From Maratus speciosus (Eukaryota > Arthropoda > Arachnida > Araneae > Salticidae), in the NCBI GenBank assembly GCA_963932465.1, contig OZ010798.1:18956981-19020980 (forward strand): a stretch of DNA of 64,000 nucleotides. Reading direction: 5' to 3'. Below the pieces are notes generated by a model, which saw only the letters and a list, made by a program, of their open reading frames with translations, had not been told where the DNA came from and ran no database searches. This document shows positions 32,965-45,171 of this stretch, piece by piece; positions within the stretch are counted from its first letter, which is position 1, and every line of letters begins with the position of its first letter. The translations under genes and the position numbers were made by a program.

Positions 32965-34306
32965 GTGTATTGCCCCGACTTTAGAGCAGAGGAATTTGAC
33001 GCTTTTTTATATATATTAATTACTTCAGGTGTCAGCAGTTCAAAGGAAGATCACACATTAGAAATATGGAAAGCAAACTTATACCTGTTTTATCCAGAAA
33101 ATATGAGTGTAGACCGATTCTGGAATCTTCTTAGGTTTATTCGTTTTGGCAACCAGATCGCACGAGTGGAATGTCTTGAAATTGTTAAAGCTACAATAAT
33201 CCGTGATTTATGGACTGTGCTAAATCCTAGCCTACTGAAAAAATACAAACCGACGAGAGACTTAACGGTTGATGAGCAGTTATTTGCACATGGAGGAAGA
33301 ACAAGATTCACCCAATATATTCAGTCTAAAACGACTTAATATGGGATCAAAATATGGGGATTATGTGATGCAAATAATTATTAACATCTCAACGGCCAAC
33401 CATGCACCGGAAAATTAGGTACAGACCGTGAAATAAACCAAGAAGAAACAGTTGTGAAAAACTTCGCCTCTCCTTACAAGGATTCTGGACGAAACATCAC
33501 CATGGACAACTTTTTTCTTCTCTTTCTTTGGCCAAGCCTTTATTTTACTGGAAGCTCACAGTGGTTGGCACTTTGAAAAGAAGCAAACCTTATATTCTAC
33601 AAGAAATGAGGCCATGTAAATCGCGCAAGTTTTATCCACAGAATTTGGATTTCATGATGACGTAAGTATTTGTTCGCATGTCCCAAAAAGGAATAAAGCT
33701 CTTATTCTAATGTCTACTATGCATCATGATAAAACCATCGCAGGACTGAAAGATAACCACAAAAGGATTCAGTTTTATAATGAAACGAAATATGAAGTGG
33801 ATATATTGGATAAATTATTGGGGCAATATACAACACATAGCCGTACAACAACATGAACATTTACATTATTTTTCTATGTTGTGGATATAGCAATACTTGC
33901 TACTTATATTATACATACTGCAAATGACGATATGGTTATAAATAAAACAGACAATCGTCGTCTGTTTTTGCGAGAATTAGGTAAGATTTTGAGGCCTCCA
34001 GCAATTCGAGATCAATCGTAAAATGGACAGGCTATGAGACATTTTTTTACCACATCGAGAATTGAAAGTATATTGAAAAAATTTTTCCCCATATTTGAAG
34101 CTGCCACACGTTCAGAACCCAATCCAAATGGCTTAAAGTGAGATGAAACAAAAAGGATAAAAGCAGTTGATGTCAGATGTGCTTAATAGTCTCGAAAACG
34201 GCGCAGAAAAACCAGAAAATCATGTAAACAATGTGGAAAGCCAGTATGCGATGTACGCTCGTACACCTTTTGCTATTATACAGCTGGTTCACAAAATTTC
34301 ACGTAA
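32965..34306 (+). pseudogene. piggyBac-type transposase pseudogene (PGBD-like)
   Basis: Transposase of a piggyBac-superfamily element, which catalyses precise TTAA-targeted cut and paste. The longest frame, 32965-33339, begins inside the protein (AEEFDAFLYILI) and includes LTVDEQLFAHGGRTRFTQYI with the first catalytic Asp. After a stop at 33337 the same protein continues: YGIKIWGLCDA, NITMDNFF (second Asp) around 33500, and YEVDILDKLLGQYTTHSRTT (third Asp region) around 33795. It ends with the Cys-rich tail KSCKQCGKPVCDVRS and TAA at 34304. Multiple stops and frameshifts, and loss of the N-terminal third, show it is dead. The right end of the element is at 34650; no matching left end was found. 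Confidence 0.88.
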
Positions 34307-34654
34307 TTGAACTATTTTTTACTGTAAAAAATATGTTTAACTCTTATTTTCAATTAATTTCAAGTTTTACTGATATAAATCTAAATAATCTATCAATATC
34401 TGTATTTTCCACAGAAAATTCGCATGGGTACCCGGGTACCCTGGTCATTGATGAGAGGTATAAAAATTTTTAATGCCCCAAAATAGTAAAAAAAAAAAAA
34501 TCAGAATTTTAAAGTGATTATACTAATGGACAGTGAATACTCGAAATAATGGGGATCTAAATTCATTTTAGTTTCTTTTGATATTAACACTCTGAAACCG
34601 GGAAGAAAGGACAAAAAAGGTACCCGGGTACTCGTTCATTGGCATAAGGGTTAA
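34307..34654. mobile_element. piggyBac-type element right end, with palindrome and TTAA
   Basis: Downstream of the transposase stop the element runs to TCATTGGCATAAGGG at 34650, followed by TTAA (34651-34654). The palindrome GTACCCGGGTAC lies at 34620-34631, 19 bp from the terminus, and a second copy (GGGTACCCGGGTACCC) at about 34427-34442. This terminus has the same layout as the short TTAA MITEs in the window. Confidence 0.75.
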
Positions 34655-34876
34655 TATAAGATTTTAAAAATAAAATTGAAATTTCTATTTGTATGTACTC
34701 TTACATTGTAAAGAATTCATATTAGAAATTCATAATTTTATAATTTCCTGTACCTTCAGATTAATATAAGTATTTTTTTTTATACCATTGTATTTTTAAA
34801 TACGTATTATTATTAGTTATGATTTATAGCATATAAATACCTATATATATTTATTATTACTAATTTGGAAAATATA

Positions 34877-36360
34877 CACTGGTCATCAAAATTAAAGGAT
34901 AATGAGAACAAATATACTCACTAAGTTAATATTGCAACCAATGCCCAATTTTGCAATTATCTATGTTAATTCAATACAGTTGAACATAAAATTGCACTTA
35001 CGCGCACAAGTTAGCGCCGTAAATATCAATATTCGGTGATCTACAATGTTGTGCGAAATGGACGCATGTTGTAATTCTGGTCTGAAGTGTTGTTTAAAGT
35101 GAATGCGGTGTCTGAGAGTGATCAGTATTCCTTATTTATGTCTCAAAAGCATCATTTTAGTGAAGGCCAAAACTGGCGAATAATTGGTAGAATCGAGTGA
35201 GGTCAAACACAAATGGAGGTCGCCCAGGATTTGAATATCCCTCAAAGTGTTATATTAAGAGCTTGGAGCCCATGTTTAAGCGCTGGTTCCATTGCTATAC
35301 AGCCTGATCAAGGGCGACCAAAAGGAACAACTGCATCCGAAGACTATTTTCTGTTGTTGTCGGCTGGAAAAAACCGCGAAGCTACTACAAGAGATTTGGT
35401 TCAGACCTTCAGGGTGCCACAGGAACTCGAAATAGCCGTTCTACTGCTGCAAAAAGGATTAACGTGTGTGGACTGTATGCGAGATAATCAATATATGTCC
35501 CACTTACTCCAGCTTCCAAAGGGGCCCGTTTAAACTGGTGCTATCGTCATGTTCAATGGAGCCAAGAAGACTAGGACAGAGTATTGTTTACTGACGAGTC
35601 CAAATATAGTTCGAACACTGATTCTAGACGTGTTTTGAACTGGAGAGAGAATAGAACATGCAACTTGCCTTCAGTTGTCTGTAAAATATCCCGTTTCCAC
35701 GACCGCGGTTTAATGGTTTTGGTGGGATCATAACAAATGGCCACAGCGAGCTGCATATCTTTCAAGGAGGTTTTGTAACCGCTCGGAGACATGTGTAGGA
35801 GGTATTCGGACCCCAAGTTAGACTGTTTAGGGATGCTGTTGGCCCAGAGATTTTCTAATGGGTGAAAATGCTCGGCCACGTGGAACATATGTGGATTCAG
35901 AATACTTACAAACAGAAGATATCTCTCGAATGGATTGCCCACCTTACCCGACGTGAACCCGATTGAACATGTGTGGGATGCCTTAGGGCGCTGACTTTCA
36001 GTGCGCCAAATTCCTCTCTGGACCCTCTAGCAGCTGAAAAGTGCCCTTTTAGAAGAGTGGCGTGCAATTTCACAGAACTTTATCAACACTTTGGTAAAGT
36101 ATGAAATCAAGATCTGAGGTACGCATATCTGTCTGAGGCGACCATAAACCACATTAAGAAAAAAAAATTCACAAGAGATTTTTGCATCATTTTCTGATTT
36201 CTATAAATTTGTTTTTAATTTCAATATTTTAGAAATAATCAACAACAAAACATTGTAATTTATGTTATCTAATGCTTTTGTAAAAATTTCTGTTAATAAT
36301 TTTTCATTAAGTCTCAGTTACGTTTTATTTCCGTCATTATCCTTTAATTTTGATAAACAG
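34877..36360 (+). mobile_element. Second Tc1-like element, defective
   Basis: TA at 34875-34876 and 36361-36362. Ends CACTGGTCATCAAAATTAAA and, reversed, CTGTTTATCAAAATTAAAGG, continuing together through GGATAATGA. It encodes one transposase pseudogene. Its TIR sequence is unrelated to that of the element at 16649. Confidence 0.85.
35138..36117 (+). pseudogene. Tc1-like transposase pseudogene
   Basis: Starts at ATG 35138 (SQKHHFSEGQNWRIIGRIE), with an in-frame TGA at about 35197. It continues in the frame 35213-35533 with an HTH-type region (EVAQDLNIPQSVILRAW) and GRPKGTT, the GRPR-like linker typical of Tc1 transposases. After a stop near 35533, frame changes give FTDESKYSS (first catalytic Asp, about 35588) and SRFHDRGLMV. 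DVNPIEHVWDALGR (third acidic position, about 35950) follows, with a tail ending at TGA 36115. About five disruptions. A minus-strand open frame at 35571-35942 lies opposite this gene and is a shadow. Confidence 0.88.
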
Positions 36361-36388
36361 TATACTTATGTATTAAAAAATATATATA

Positions 36389-37259
36389 CAGTCGACGCTC
36401 GTTTTTACGAACTCGTAGGGAACACCCAAATAGTTCGTAAAATAGAAAGTTCGTAAAATAGAAAAACACCAAAAATGATATGAATACGTATATTATTTAT
36501 GTCTATTTTTATCAAACTACCCCCTCTTCATGGATGAAGCAGTATTTCAAGATTATTTATTATTTAATAAAGTTATACATGTATTTTTAAATATACAAGA
36601 AATAAAAGCAAATGCACAAAAAATTATTCATGCACAAAAAATAATTTTAGTACACAGAAACATACGTTACCATGCTTTGAAAATATTACACATGAAAACG
36701 CAGATTGTATTAGTACTGAGTAGATGAAAATACATAGATGAAAACATAGATAAAAAATTAGAAATGGAAATAATCATCTTTTTAAAAAAAATCACATTTT
36801 GAAAAATATATCTTTCTATTTTATCTATGGAAACCTTTACTACCTTTACCTTTCACAGTTATTGTTTCCTTCAAAAAAGTTCCTCAGTCCTGACAACCAC
36901 TACTTGAAATTGTTGCTATGCCCTCTCTCTACGAAAGAGATTGGGGAAAATCAACACATTCTTGGACCGTACCTAATGTCTCATTGCACCTGTATAGAGT
37001 TTAACTGACGTTGGCACTTCATTCTGATACTTAAAAAAAATTAAATAAATAAATAAATAAAAAATAAAAAAAAAAAAATTAAAAAAAATTCAGAAGTACG
37101 AAAACTGAGTTCGCAAAAAAGAGATTTTCATAATCTGTAGTTCGTAAATGGGAGCGAAAAATTACATTGATTCTATGGGAGCGTATTCGGGACCACTCTA
37201 TAGTTCGTAAAATCGCAAGTGTTCGTGAAAAAGAGGTTCTTAAAAACGAGAGTCTACTG
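36389..37259. mobile_element. TA-flanked Tigger/pogo-like non-autonomous element
   Basis: TA at 36387-36388 and 37260-37261. Ends CAGTCGACGCTCGTTTTTAC and, reversed, CAGTAGACTCTCGTTTTTAA. GTTCGTAAA words recur at both ends (36434, 36449; 37140, 37204, 37222). No transposase; the 65- and 69-codon frames inside look like chance. The TIR resembles the CAGTAGACTCTCG ends of Tigger-like elements. Confidence 0.85.
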
Positions 37260-38125
37260 TATAATGTTGTTCTTCATCTGCTAATATGGATTCAAAATAT
37301 AGAAAAAGTTTTAAAGCATTAATTTTCCAAGGTAATAAAATGCGAAAAAAATGCATGAGTAACTTTAAAACTATATATGAAGTGGAACTTAAATTTACCT
37401 TTTGATTTCAATATCTATATGCTTGATTATATTTTTATATCGTCCTAAATTCTTGATTTATGTTCCTTAAAGTGAATAAACAAAAGGAATTCATTTTATT
37501 GGAATAAATTCAATATTTAATTTTTCTTTTATTTATTGTTTCGGATAGGTTCGTAGTAAAATAAATACACTGAAACTGTGCTGTAAACGAAAGATGTGTG
37601 TTGCCATGTCTGTATTGTATGGATTCTGGAACCTAAATTCCTTTAAGAAATCTGTAATCAGGGTTATAATAATTTGATTTTTATTTTTAAAAGTCCGAAG
37701 TTCTTTGTTTAAGTATTGTTTTTTATTACAATCGGAATTTTGTATAAATACCAGGGTCATCCAGGGATTCATGGATTAGTGTGATGTTAGGTGTTTTAGT
37801 ACCAGAAATGTCGTAAAGTACTGGTCGCTATATCAAAAGAATCTTGTTCCATTAAATTAGGCAAATAAATTTATACGAAAATTCTGGTAAAAGGTCTTTG
37901 AAAGTCGAAGAGTACGAACCCTGAAAACATATTTTAATATCAAGTAATTGAAGTTAATTACCAATTAGTGTTGTTTATTTTGACGCGATTTATAGTGTAA
38001 TTTTTCCATCCTAACTAATAAAATTAATATAACCGTTGTCTTTTGCTTTTGGGTGTTTTAAGAAATTATTTAATTACTTATTGTGCTTTTCACCAGTATT
38101 TACAGTATATTTTTACCATTTTACC
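37260..38125. other. AT-rich interval, nothing recognised
   Basis: No element ends, RNA gene or coding motif found. The 79-codon minus frame at 37533-37772 has no recognisable domain. Confidence 0.5.
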
Positions 38126-39525
38126 CATTTTTAGGGTTCCGTACTTAAAAAGTAAAAACGGAACCATTATAAGATCACTCATTTGTCTGTCTGTCTCTCT
38201 GTCACAGCCATTTTACTCGTAAACTATGCAACGTGGAAAATTCAAATTGGAGGATGTAATAATGACTATTGACCCACATATTTGCGGGTTATTAAACATT
38301 CACAAATATATTTAGGAAAAATGTACAGGGGCTAAATAAGCTACTAGAAAAAAAAGTCTTTTCTTTGTATATCGCGTGGGGTATCCTGTGAAAGGATTCG
38401 TAATGCTGAACTCAAAAATACACTTCTTTTAATTTTAGGTATTATATTTTGGGAGATATCGTCGAAAATGTAGTGCAAAAATATGTTCTCCCCATCTATT
38501 TCCGAAGCTACTGAAACTAAAATTCTGAAACAATTAGAGGTAGTAGATGTTACTTTAAACCTTGCAGGAAAATTATAGCGATTACCGTAGGTCGTATATT
38601 TTTTTAGAAAAGCGCATTTTTCCGTAACACACAATTTTCGATTAGCAGGCATTCAGCAAAGGCATTGAGGAGCGCTGGAGGTACCTATCGTAACAGAAGT
38701 ACAAAAGCATTGTTGATATTGATTTTCGAAAAAAATCGTCGCTAATTAGCAAGGATATTAACCCTTAAAGGCACGGACGGTTTGGACAAACATAATGACA
38801 AAGGCGGCCTACTCTATTCACTATCGGCTTTTACAGCCCGGATAACAACTTTTAATGATATATTTGTGTATTGCAATGCCCAGTAGCAGTATAAAAGCAA
38901 TAAACGTCAAATTGATAAAAACAGACTAATTTAATAGGAATTAATCACTTAAATACTATTGGATTCGTGGCTAGTTTGCATTGAGTGGATCTCTCAATAC
39001 GCTTCCCGTGTCTTTAAAAGTTAATTTGAAACGTACCTGGATAAACGCGGCACGGACCAAGGCGGCGTTGCAAATTTGTGACCTCCTTTCGAAGCATGCT
39101 TGACACAATACCAAGTTTAAACTTTGAACAAGGGTTTTGTTTTAGTTCTACCTTAAAACGAAAAGATTATTACGACGCTGAATTTAGTTTTATGAAATGC
39201 AAAATGAAGTTTAAATGGGCCCTACTTTTATTGTCAGTACCGAAATAAGTTCATCATAAACTAATTAAGATAAGATTAAAAAAAGAATTATACAGAATTG
39301 CAATATTTGATATTATTTAGTCTTCATATCTCTTTGAACTTTTATGGTATACACATTCATACTTTTCTAGTCTATACAGCTATATCCAAAACCCAAGTTA
39401 TTTAGTTCTTTACAAAGTTTTATTATTCTTTTAGCAACGATGTTTATAATAATTCAGTTAATAATTCATATATTTATTGTACGGGACCCTCTGAGCGCGA
39501 GTAATACTCGCACTTGGCCGTTTAT
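38126..39525. repeat. Dispersed arthropod repeat with GGTTCCGTAC / GTACGGGACCC ends
   Basis: The left end, TTAGGGTTCCGTACTTAAAA, leads to AACGGAACCATTATAAGATC and a GTCTGTCTGTCTCTCTGTC tract (38186-38204). The right end contains GTACGGGACCCTCTGAGCG and ACTCGCACTTGGCCG. From memory, the same pair of phrases is common in lepidopteran and other arthropod repeats; I do not know its formal class. A TTAA MITE (38762-39020) sits inside. No coding remnant is recognised. Confidence 0.6.
38762..39020. mobile_element. TTAA-flanked MITE with subterminal palindrome
   Basis: TTAA at 38758-38761 and 39021-39024. Ends CCCTTAAAGGCACGGACGG and, reversed, CTTTTAAAGACACGGGAAG. The small palindrome GTTTGGACAAAC lies at 38780-38791, 18 bp inside the left end. 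Non-coding. Confidence 0.75.
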
Positions 39526-42500
39526 TACATAATAAACACTTTTCTAACTTTTTAAATATACTTCGACTACTGAGCTCCTCAATAGTACGTAGGGTTATCT
39601 CACAATTCTGATACTCATTGAATCCAGCGGTCCGCCCATGAATACAATGCCAAAGATTTTCCGATGGAAATTGTTGGCGAAATATAAGATATTTAAAAAC
39701 TGGATTTCCTTTTAAAACACGTTATATAAAGATTTTGTTTTTAAAGTCAAGTGCTACTTAGGTCATCAAAGAAGAATTTAATATAATCACTTAAACTAAT
39801 ATTAGTTTTTGTTGCATTAAAATATCTCAATTTGTTAATTTTCTATAAGCAAGTAGGTTTACAATGGAACTCTATGGGAATTTGGCGAAATATTAGAGAT
39901 ATCGCCAAGTCTCTAATATTTCTTCTATATCTCTAATATTTCGCCAAGTTGGCGTTAATTTTGGCGACTCATTTTTGTCGCCAAATTGGCCGATATATCG
40001 CCAAGTTGGCGACAAACTGGGTGGTGTTTGGCGATAGAACAGGGTCAGCCATATGGTAACCCACTTATAGATATGAAAATGCATTAAATACTGTTCAATA
40101 ACCAATGGCCACCATTTTGTCTCCCATATAAAACTAAAATTAATTAATTAAAATTTAATGAATGAATTAATATTTGAAAAAAACTGTAGTAACATCAATT
40201 GTCATCCAGTACAAGTTAAAAAAGCAATTTAACAAATTACAACGACCATTTGGAAAATGATTCTTTCAAAGACTAAAATTTAAGACAGAAAAAATCGCAT
40301 GGAGTTGATCATACATTACATACGCCATGAATTAAACATTAATAGTGTTATTACACGTAAAAATTGCAAGCAACAAAATTCGCCTGCGACTCGTCAGATT
40401 TCCTGAAGCTTACGTATTATCCACCTGAAACTTACGTATTATCCCAGCATTTCATTGGCTGTTCGGGAAAAGGCTTTTCCATCGTCAGATTTCCAAGAAA
40501 TCTGACGACCCATTTTAAATGAAATTTCATTCTTAAACTTCTAAACATCCCACAATATTACGTTTTACACCGTCGTATAGAGAAAAAAATGTACTTTTAA
40601 ATGCAATTAGTTTGAAAGCTGTATCTCAATTTGTTTCTGAGTTATTATTATTATTTTTTTTAATTTTTATTACTTTTTTGTCATAGTGGCAATAGAAGTA
40701 TCCATCTCTGTTGAAAGTAAAGGGAAAATACAGAGTACTGTATAGACCAATCAGAAAACGAATAAAATGCGGATTCAACCATTAAAACGCTTCAGATATG
40801 TTTTTGATTTCCTACCCTGACAGAGAACAGTAACCATTTTTCCAAATGGTTAATAAATTTATTTCAATTTGGTAGGATGAATAATAAGTATTTTATTAAC
40901 GATTGAAAATTTGAACAAGATATATATATATATAGGGAGAGTGTTAACTAATTGTAGGAATTGAAATAGGACGAAGTTGCAACAATGTTCACTGATATAT
41001 ATTTTTTTATTGAAACGACAATAAATTTTATTTCACTTCGTCTCAATTTTTTAAACTGATATGAGTTAAAAATAAAATTTATGTAATCTCAAGAAAATTA
41101 AATGAAAAATTTGTTACGTATTGCTCATAAAATGTGAATCAGGTGCAGAAATAACCTAAATTGATAAAAAGTATCTGAAAAGTTTTAGAAAAAATGCTTC
41201 TAATATTAAGAAAAGTACAAGATTCATTACTTGCGGGCATTGAAAATGTGATGCAGTTGCGGTAGACAGCCTACCGGTTAGTTAGCTCTCCATACTACCA
41301 TGGATCTCAGTGACCACGATCACAAAATTTGTAAAGCTAGAAGAACGTAAGCACTAAGAGCGTAAATTAAGAAGAAGCGAAACTACCGTAGACGTAACGT
41401 AAAACGACATTCGGCAAAAAATATGCAGTACAGCGAAGTTGCATTACAGGGTGAATTCCTTGACGAGTTGGTACGGATACTTGAATATAATTTATTAGCG
41501 CCAAGCCGCCAATTTTAATACAACAAAAAGTATTGGTCCGCAGAATCGTGTATGCTACGCTGTGGAATATTTTCCCGATATTTTTCTTTCTTCCTTTTTC
41601 TGTTTTCTTTTTCTTTCTTTTTTTTTCGTTTTTTTTTTTTTCGTTTTTTTTTTTTTTTTTTTTTTGTATTAGAAATAACTGTTTCAATTAACAAGGTATA
41701 TTTTTCATTATTAGAAACGATAAATGCATATTTCTAAATGAGGTAAAAAATAGTATTAATGTTACAATTATTATTTAGCTTTTTCAACAGGAATAGAAAC
41801 ATTCTTTATTTAAGAAATTAGAAGCAAAAGCGCATTTCCTGTTGTAAAATACAATAAAAAAGATTAGATGATATTATCATAAAATTCAATAGAAATTTAT
41901 AGTATAAATACAAAATAAAAATAAAAAGCATCATTGAGTGACACGAAACATCACTTCCTCGTGAAGGATAGAAAATATCAACGTACTGCTTAGCTCCTAG
42001 CCTACCTTGAATCGGAGATCTCTACCGTTCGGCCACGGTGTCCTATACACAACTGATAGAATAAATAAAATATTGCTATACAGCAGAAATGTACTTCCTT
42101 TTTTTTAAGAGCTTGTGCGGAAAAATGTATACTTACAATTTTTATATTACAACAAACAACCTTAAGAAATGATCTTATTTATCTTATACTTTTTTTTTTC
42201 TCTTTTCTCTACCCATCCCCCTTTTTTTTTTATTTTTTACAAAAGTTTAATAAAAGTTTTGATTTAAAACATGGATGTTTTAAGTGATAGATGAAATAGA
42301 GATAGATATTAAATAGTATGTTTCATTACAATGTTTGGGAACAGGCAAAATTAAATAAAAAGGTTAATTGCAGAACATTTCAGGATAATATTTTTCACTT
42401 AATAAATATTTTTCTCAAATATTCCTTTTGTATCATAATTAAAAAAAAAAAAAAAAAAAAATTCAACAAGTTGACAATGTTCTGTTTTAAAACCCTACAA

Positions 42501-42540
42501 ATAACTTATACATTCAAATAAACTTCTTTTGTGTTTTTAA
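39526..42540. other. AT-rich interval with minor repeats, no gene
   Basis: TTGGCGA/TCGCCAA words cluster at 39880-40030, in inverted arrangement around TCTCTAATATTTC. CCTGAA(G/A)CTTACGTATTATCC is repeated in tandem at about 40403 and 40425. Near it, GTCAGATTTCC occurs at 40396 and 40485, the second copy opposed to GGAAATCTGAC-like sequence at 40495. A pyrimidine tract occupies 41565-41665. Frames here are low-complexity. Confidence 0.5.
41998..42051 (-). repeat. Possible tRNA-derived fragment
   Basis: The minus strand reads CACCGTGGCCGAACGGTAGAG, resembling a class II tRNA D arm / pol III A box, followed closely by CCGATTCAAGG, a weak B-box-like word. The spacing is too short for a tRNA. It may be part of a SINE. 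Confidence 0.3.
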
Positions 42541-42746
42541 CCCCTTGAGGTGCGGTGGTACTTTTATGAAACCACTTAATTTTAATTCCCAAATGCCACA
42601 ATGGCACTAGAATTTCGCTAAAAATAATTTCGGTTTATTATATATGCGAAATATAGTTTTTTCTTATTTACAAATAGATTTGTTTTCAAATTGCGGTGTC
42701 ATTCATTAATTTGAAAACTTTATCAATTGCTTTTCCCCTGAAAGGG
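42541..42746. mobile_element. TTAA-flanked MITE with subterminal hairpin
   Basis: TTAA at 42537-42540 and 42747-42750. Ends CCCCTTGAGG and, reversed, CCCTTTCAGGGG. A short hairpin, GTGGT-11 nt-ACCAC, at 42555-42575 lies 14 bp inside the left end. 206 bp, non-coding. Confidence 0.75.
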
Positions 42747-43173
42747 TTAATTATCTTACGTTTCATTATCATCAATTTGTGTGACCTTAATTTTGATAGA
42801 ATAAGCAATTAAAGTTACATGTTTTATAGGCAGATATAATTTTGCAAAATGTTATATTATTTTTATCAATCTAGTTCGAACTAAAAAAAACAGCGTAAGA
42901 AAAACGTACAATTCAAAATTTATTTAATTTATTTAATATTTAATGCAGCGTGATGATAATAATAATAATATTGTAATATTATTAAATTATATGTGACATA
43001 ATTATGTTAAGTATCTGTAATTTTTTAATTAGATTGTTTAGAAAAAAATTAAATAAATGGAAAAATTGGGAACAATATAATAAAACATTTTGCTCATACA
43101 TATTTTAAAATTAAGATCATTTTAAAATAATTTAATAAGTAGTGAAAAATCAATGCAATGGAAATAATAATTA

Positions 43174-44371
43174 CAGTCATTCAGGGTAACTTTGATCCGC
43201 ATTTTCTCTATTTTCATATGCCACACTCTTATTTTAAGAATATTGTTGCAACTAGGGGCATAAAAGAGAAGAAATGATCCTAAATTATTGTTTGACTATC
43301 AAAAATTAAGGAATAATAAGGATAAAAGCAATAAAAAATGAATTTTTAGCCTGGTTGAAAGTTACCCAGCCATTTAGGGTAACTTTGCACCAAATGATAA
43401 ATATTATCTAAAATAATTCATTATAAAGAAAAGTATTATAGTTATGACAACTTTAAACCTCAAAAAATGTTTTCTGATATGTAAAGGCTCCGAATTTACA
43501 TTTCCCAACATCACAAGATTTGTATAATTTATGTTATTACCACAAAGATCAGGCATAAGAAAAGTGGAAGAAGAGAACCATGAACATTTAGCAATTAAAA
43601 AAAAAACCTGTTTATTGTTCATATAAAACATAAAAATGCAGTGGAAAACAATTTTCTATGTTTTATCTCAATAATATATCCATAGTTACAGTAATACATA
43701 CTAGTACTAATCTTATTCAAACAAGAATAAAAAATGTCGAATATATGAAATGCCAAATTTGACTAGCTCCGCCCCGAAAAACGCCTTTAAATGAATTGTA
43801 TGTATTTTACACATATTTGTGAAAGTATTTATATGTTATGTCTAATGTTCACTTTCGGCATTTATATAAAATATACGTGCAAATATGGGAAATTTTTGAC
43901 CGTAGCACCTATAATTAGTAAATTATAAAGATCAGTATAACTTTGAGCCGGCTCAAAGTTACCCTGAAAATGTGATAAAATGTTAGTGCCTTCTTATTTT
44001 ACATTTTATTAACTATTAATAAATAAATAATCACAAAATATTATCACATTTACAATATTTAGACAATAATATGTCTGATAAATGAGTATATTGTTACTTA
44101 CTATGAAAATTTAATTCGATTACGACAACTTCAAAACAGCATTCAAAATTAGCTTGAAAACAGTACTTCACAAAAATAGTTAGATGATGTAATTCATAGC
44201 GCATAATGTTGCTAATTTATTTTCTAAAATAAAGAGTAGAAATCCCTGTTTAGAACCTTGCCAACAGAGCTCAGTTCTGGAGTTTATTTAGTCTTTTGGA
44301 GTCAAAAATATTGAAAAATAGGAGGTGGTGCAAAGTTACACCCCATGGTTCAAAATTACCCTGAATGACTG
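43174..44371. mobile_element. TA-flanked 1.2-kb element with repeated AGGGTAACTTTG motif
   Basis: TA at 43172-43173 and 44372-44373. Ends CAGTCATTCAGGGTAACTTT and, reversed, CAGTCATTCAGGGTAATTTT. Inner copies: CCATTTAGGGTAACTTTG at about 43371 (direct) and CAAAGTTACCCTGAAAATG at about 43954 (inverted), plus a half copy near 44330. A 22-bp perfect palindrome (core CTTTGAGCCGGCTCAAAG) lies at 43939-43960. No transposase; the 75-codon minus frame at 43404-43631 is not recognised. Confidence 0.88.
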
Positions 44372-44448
44372 TAATGATTAAAACAAAAACCTAATGACAC
44401 ATGAAAATAATTTAAAATTAAACACGTGACTAAATGTATCACCATTAA

Positions 44449-44996
44449 CCCAATTTAGGGCATGCATATAAATTTTATAAAATGTGGTATAATTTTTATT
44501 GAAATATGCTTAAATTACATACATTAAGACAACAACAAAAAAAAGTTTAGTGCATAAAAAATATTATTTTATTTCAGAAATAAAATGCATTCGGTATTTT
44601 CATGCATTCAGTCAATGGTGCGCTAACGCAACATTAAATTTAAAATTAATAATTTTTTTTTTTAAATTTCATGACATTTATTTTATTATTATTTTATTTA
44701 CAGAACTTGCAACGTTAATTCATTATAAAAACATATGATTGAATCTCAAGTGGAATAATTATACATTTTCAAAATGTCGAATTTGTCGATAACCGTTTCA
44801 ATTTTAAAAAACTAGCGTATTTTGAGAATTTCTCAACAGAAAGTGTTTTCTCCAAATGAATTACTGATATTTTATACGTCTCCAGAAATCCTTGAAAATA
44901 TCAGAAAAATAAATTTAGTGAAAAATAATCGTCACAGTGTTAATAAGAAAATATTTATTCAAATGGTGCGTTTACGCACCTTTGGCCGAAAATGGG
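44449..44996. mobile_element. TTAA-flanked element with subterminal palindrome, 548 bp
   Basis: TTAA at 44445-44448 and 44997-45000. Ends CCCAATTTAGGGC and, reversed, CCCATTTTCGGCC. The palindrome GGTGCGTTTACGCACC (44965-44980) lies 16 bp inside the right end. The related word GGTGCGCTAACGC occurs internally at about 44617. The short frames inside are not recognised. Confidence 0.75.
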
Positions 44997-45171
44997 TTAA
45001 ATATATATCTTGCATCTAACAATAATGGGAAATTATTAAGAAAAAAAGTAGAAAGAGCACACATCTGATTTAGACTAGAATATTTAAAATAATAATAATA
45101 ATAATAATTTCAGAATTATTTTCTAGTTTTTAATTTTCAAAGGAGGGAAAATGGGTATAAAATTAAATATA

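Noticed and set aside
35571..35942. 123-codon minus-strand frame as a gene
   Set aside because: It lies opposite the plus-strand Tc1-like transposase, which has recognisable catalytic motifs there.
41265..41312. Possible tRNA (CCGGTTAGTTAGCTCTCC region)
   Set aside because: A D-arm-like word is visible, but I could not find a B box or pair acceptor and T stems.
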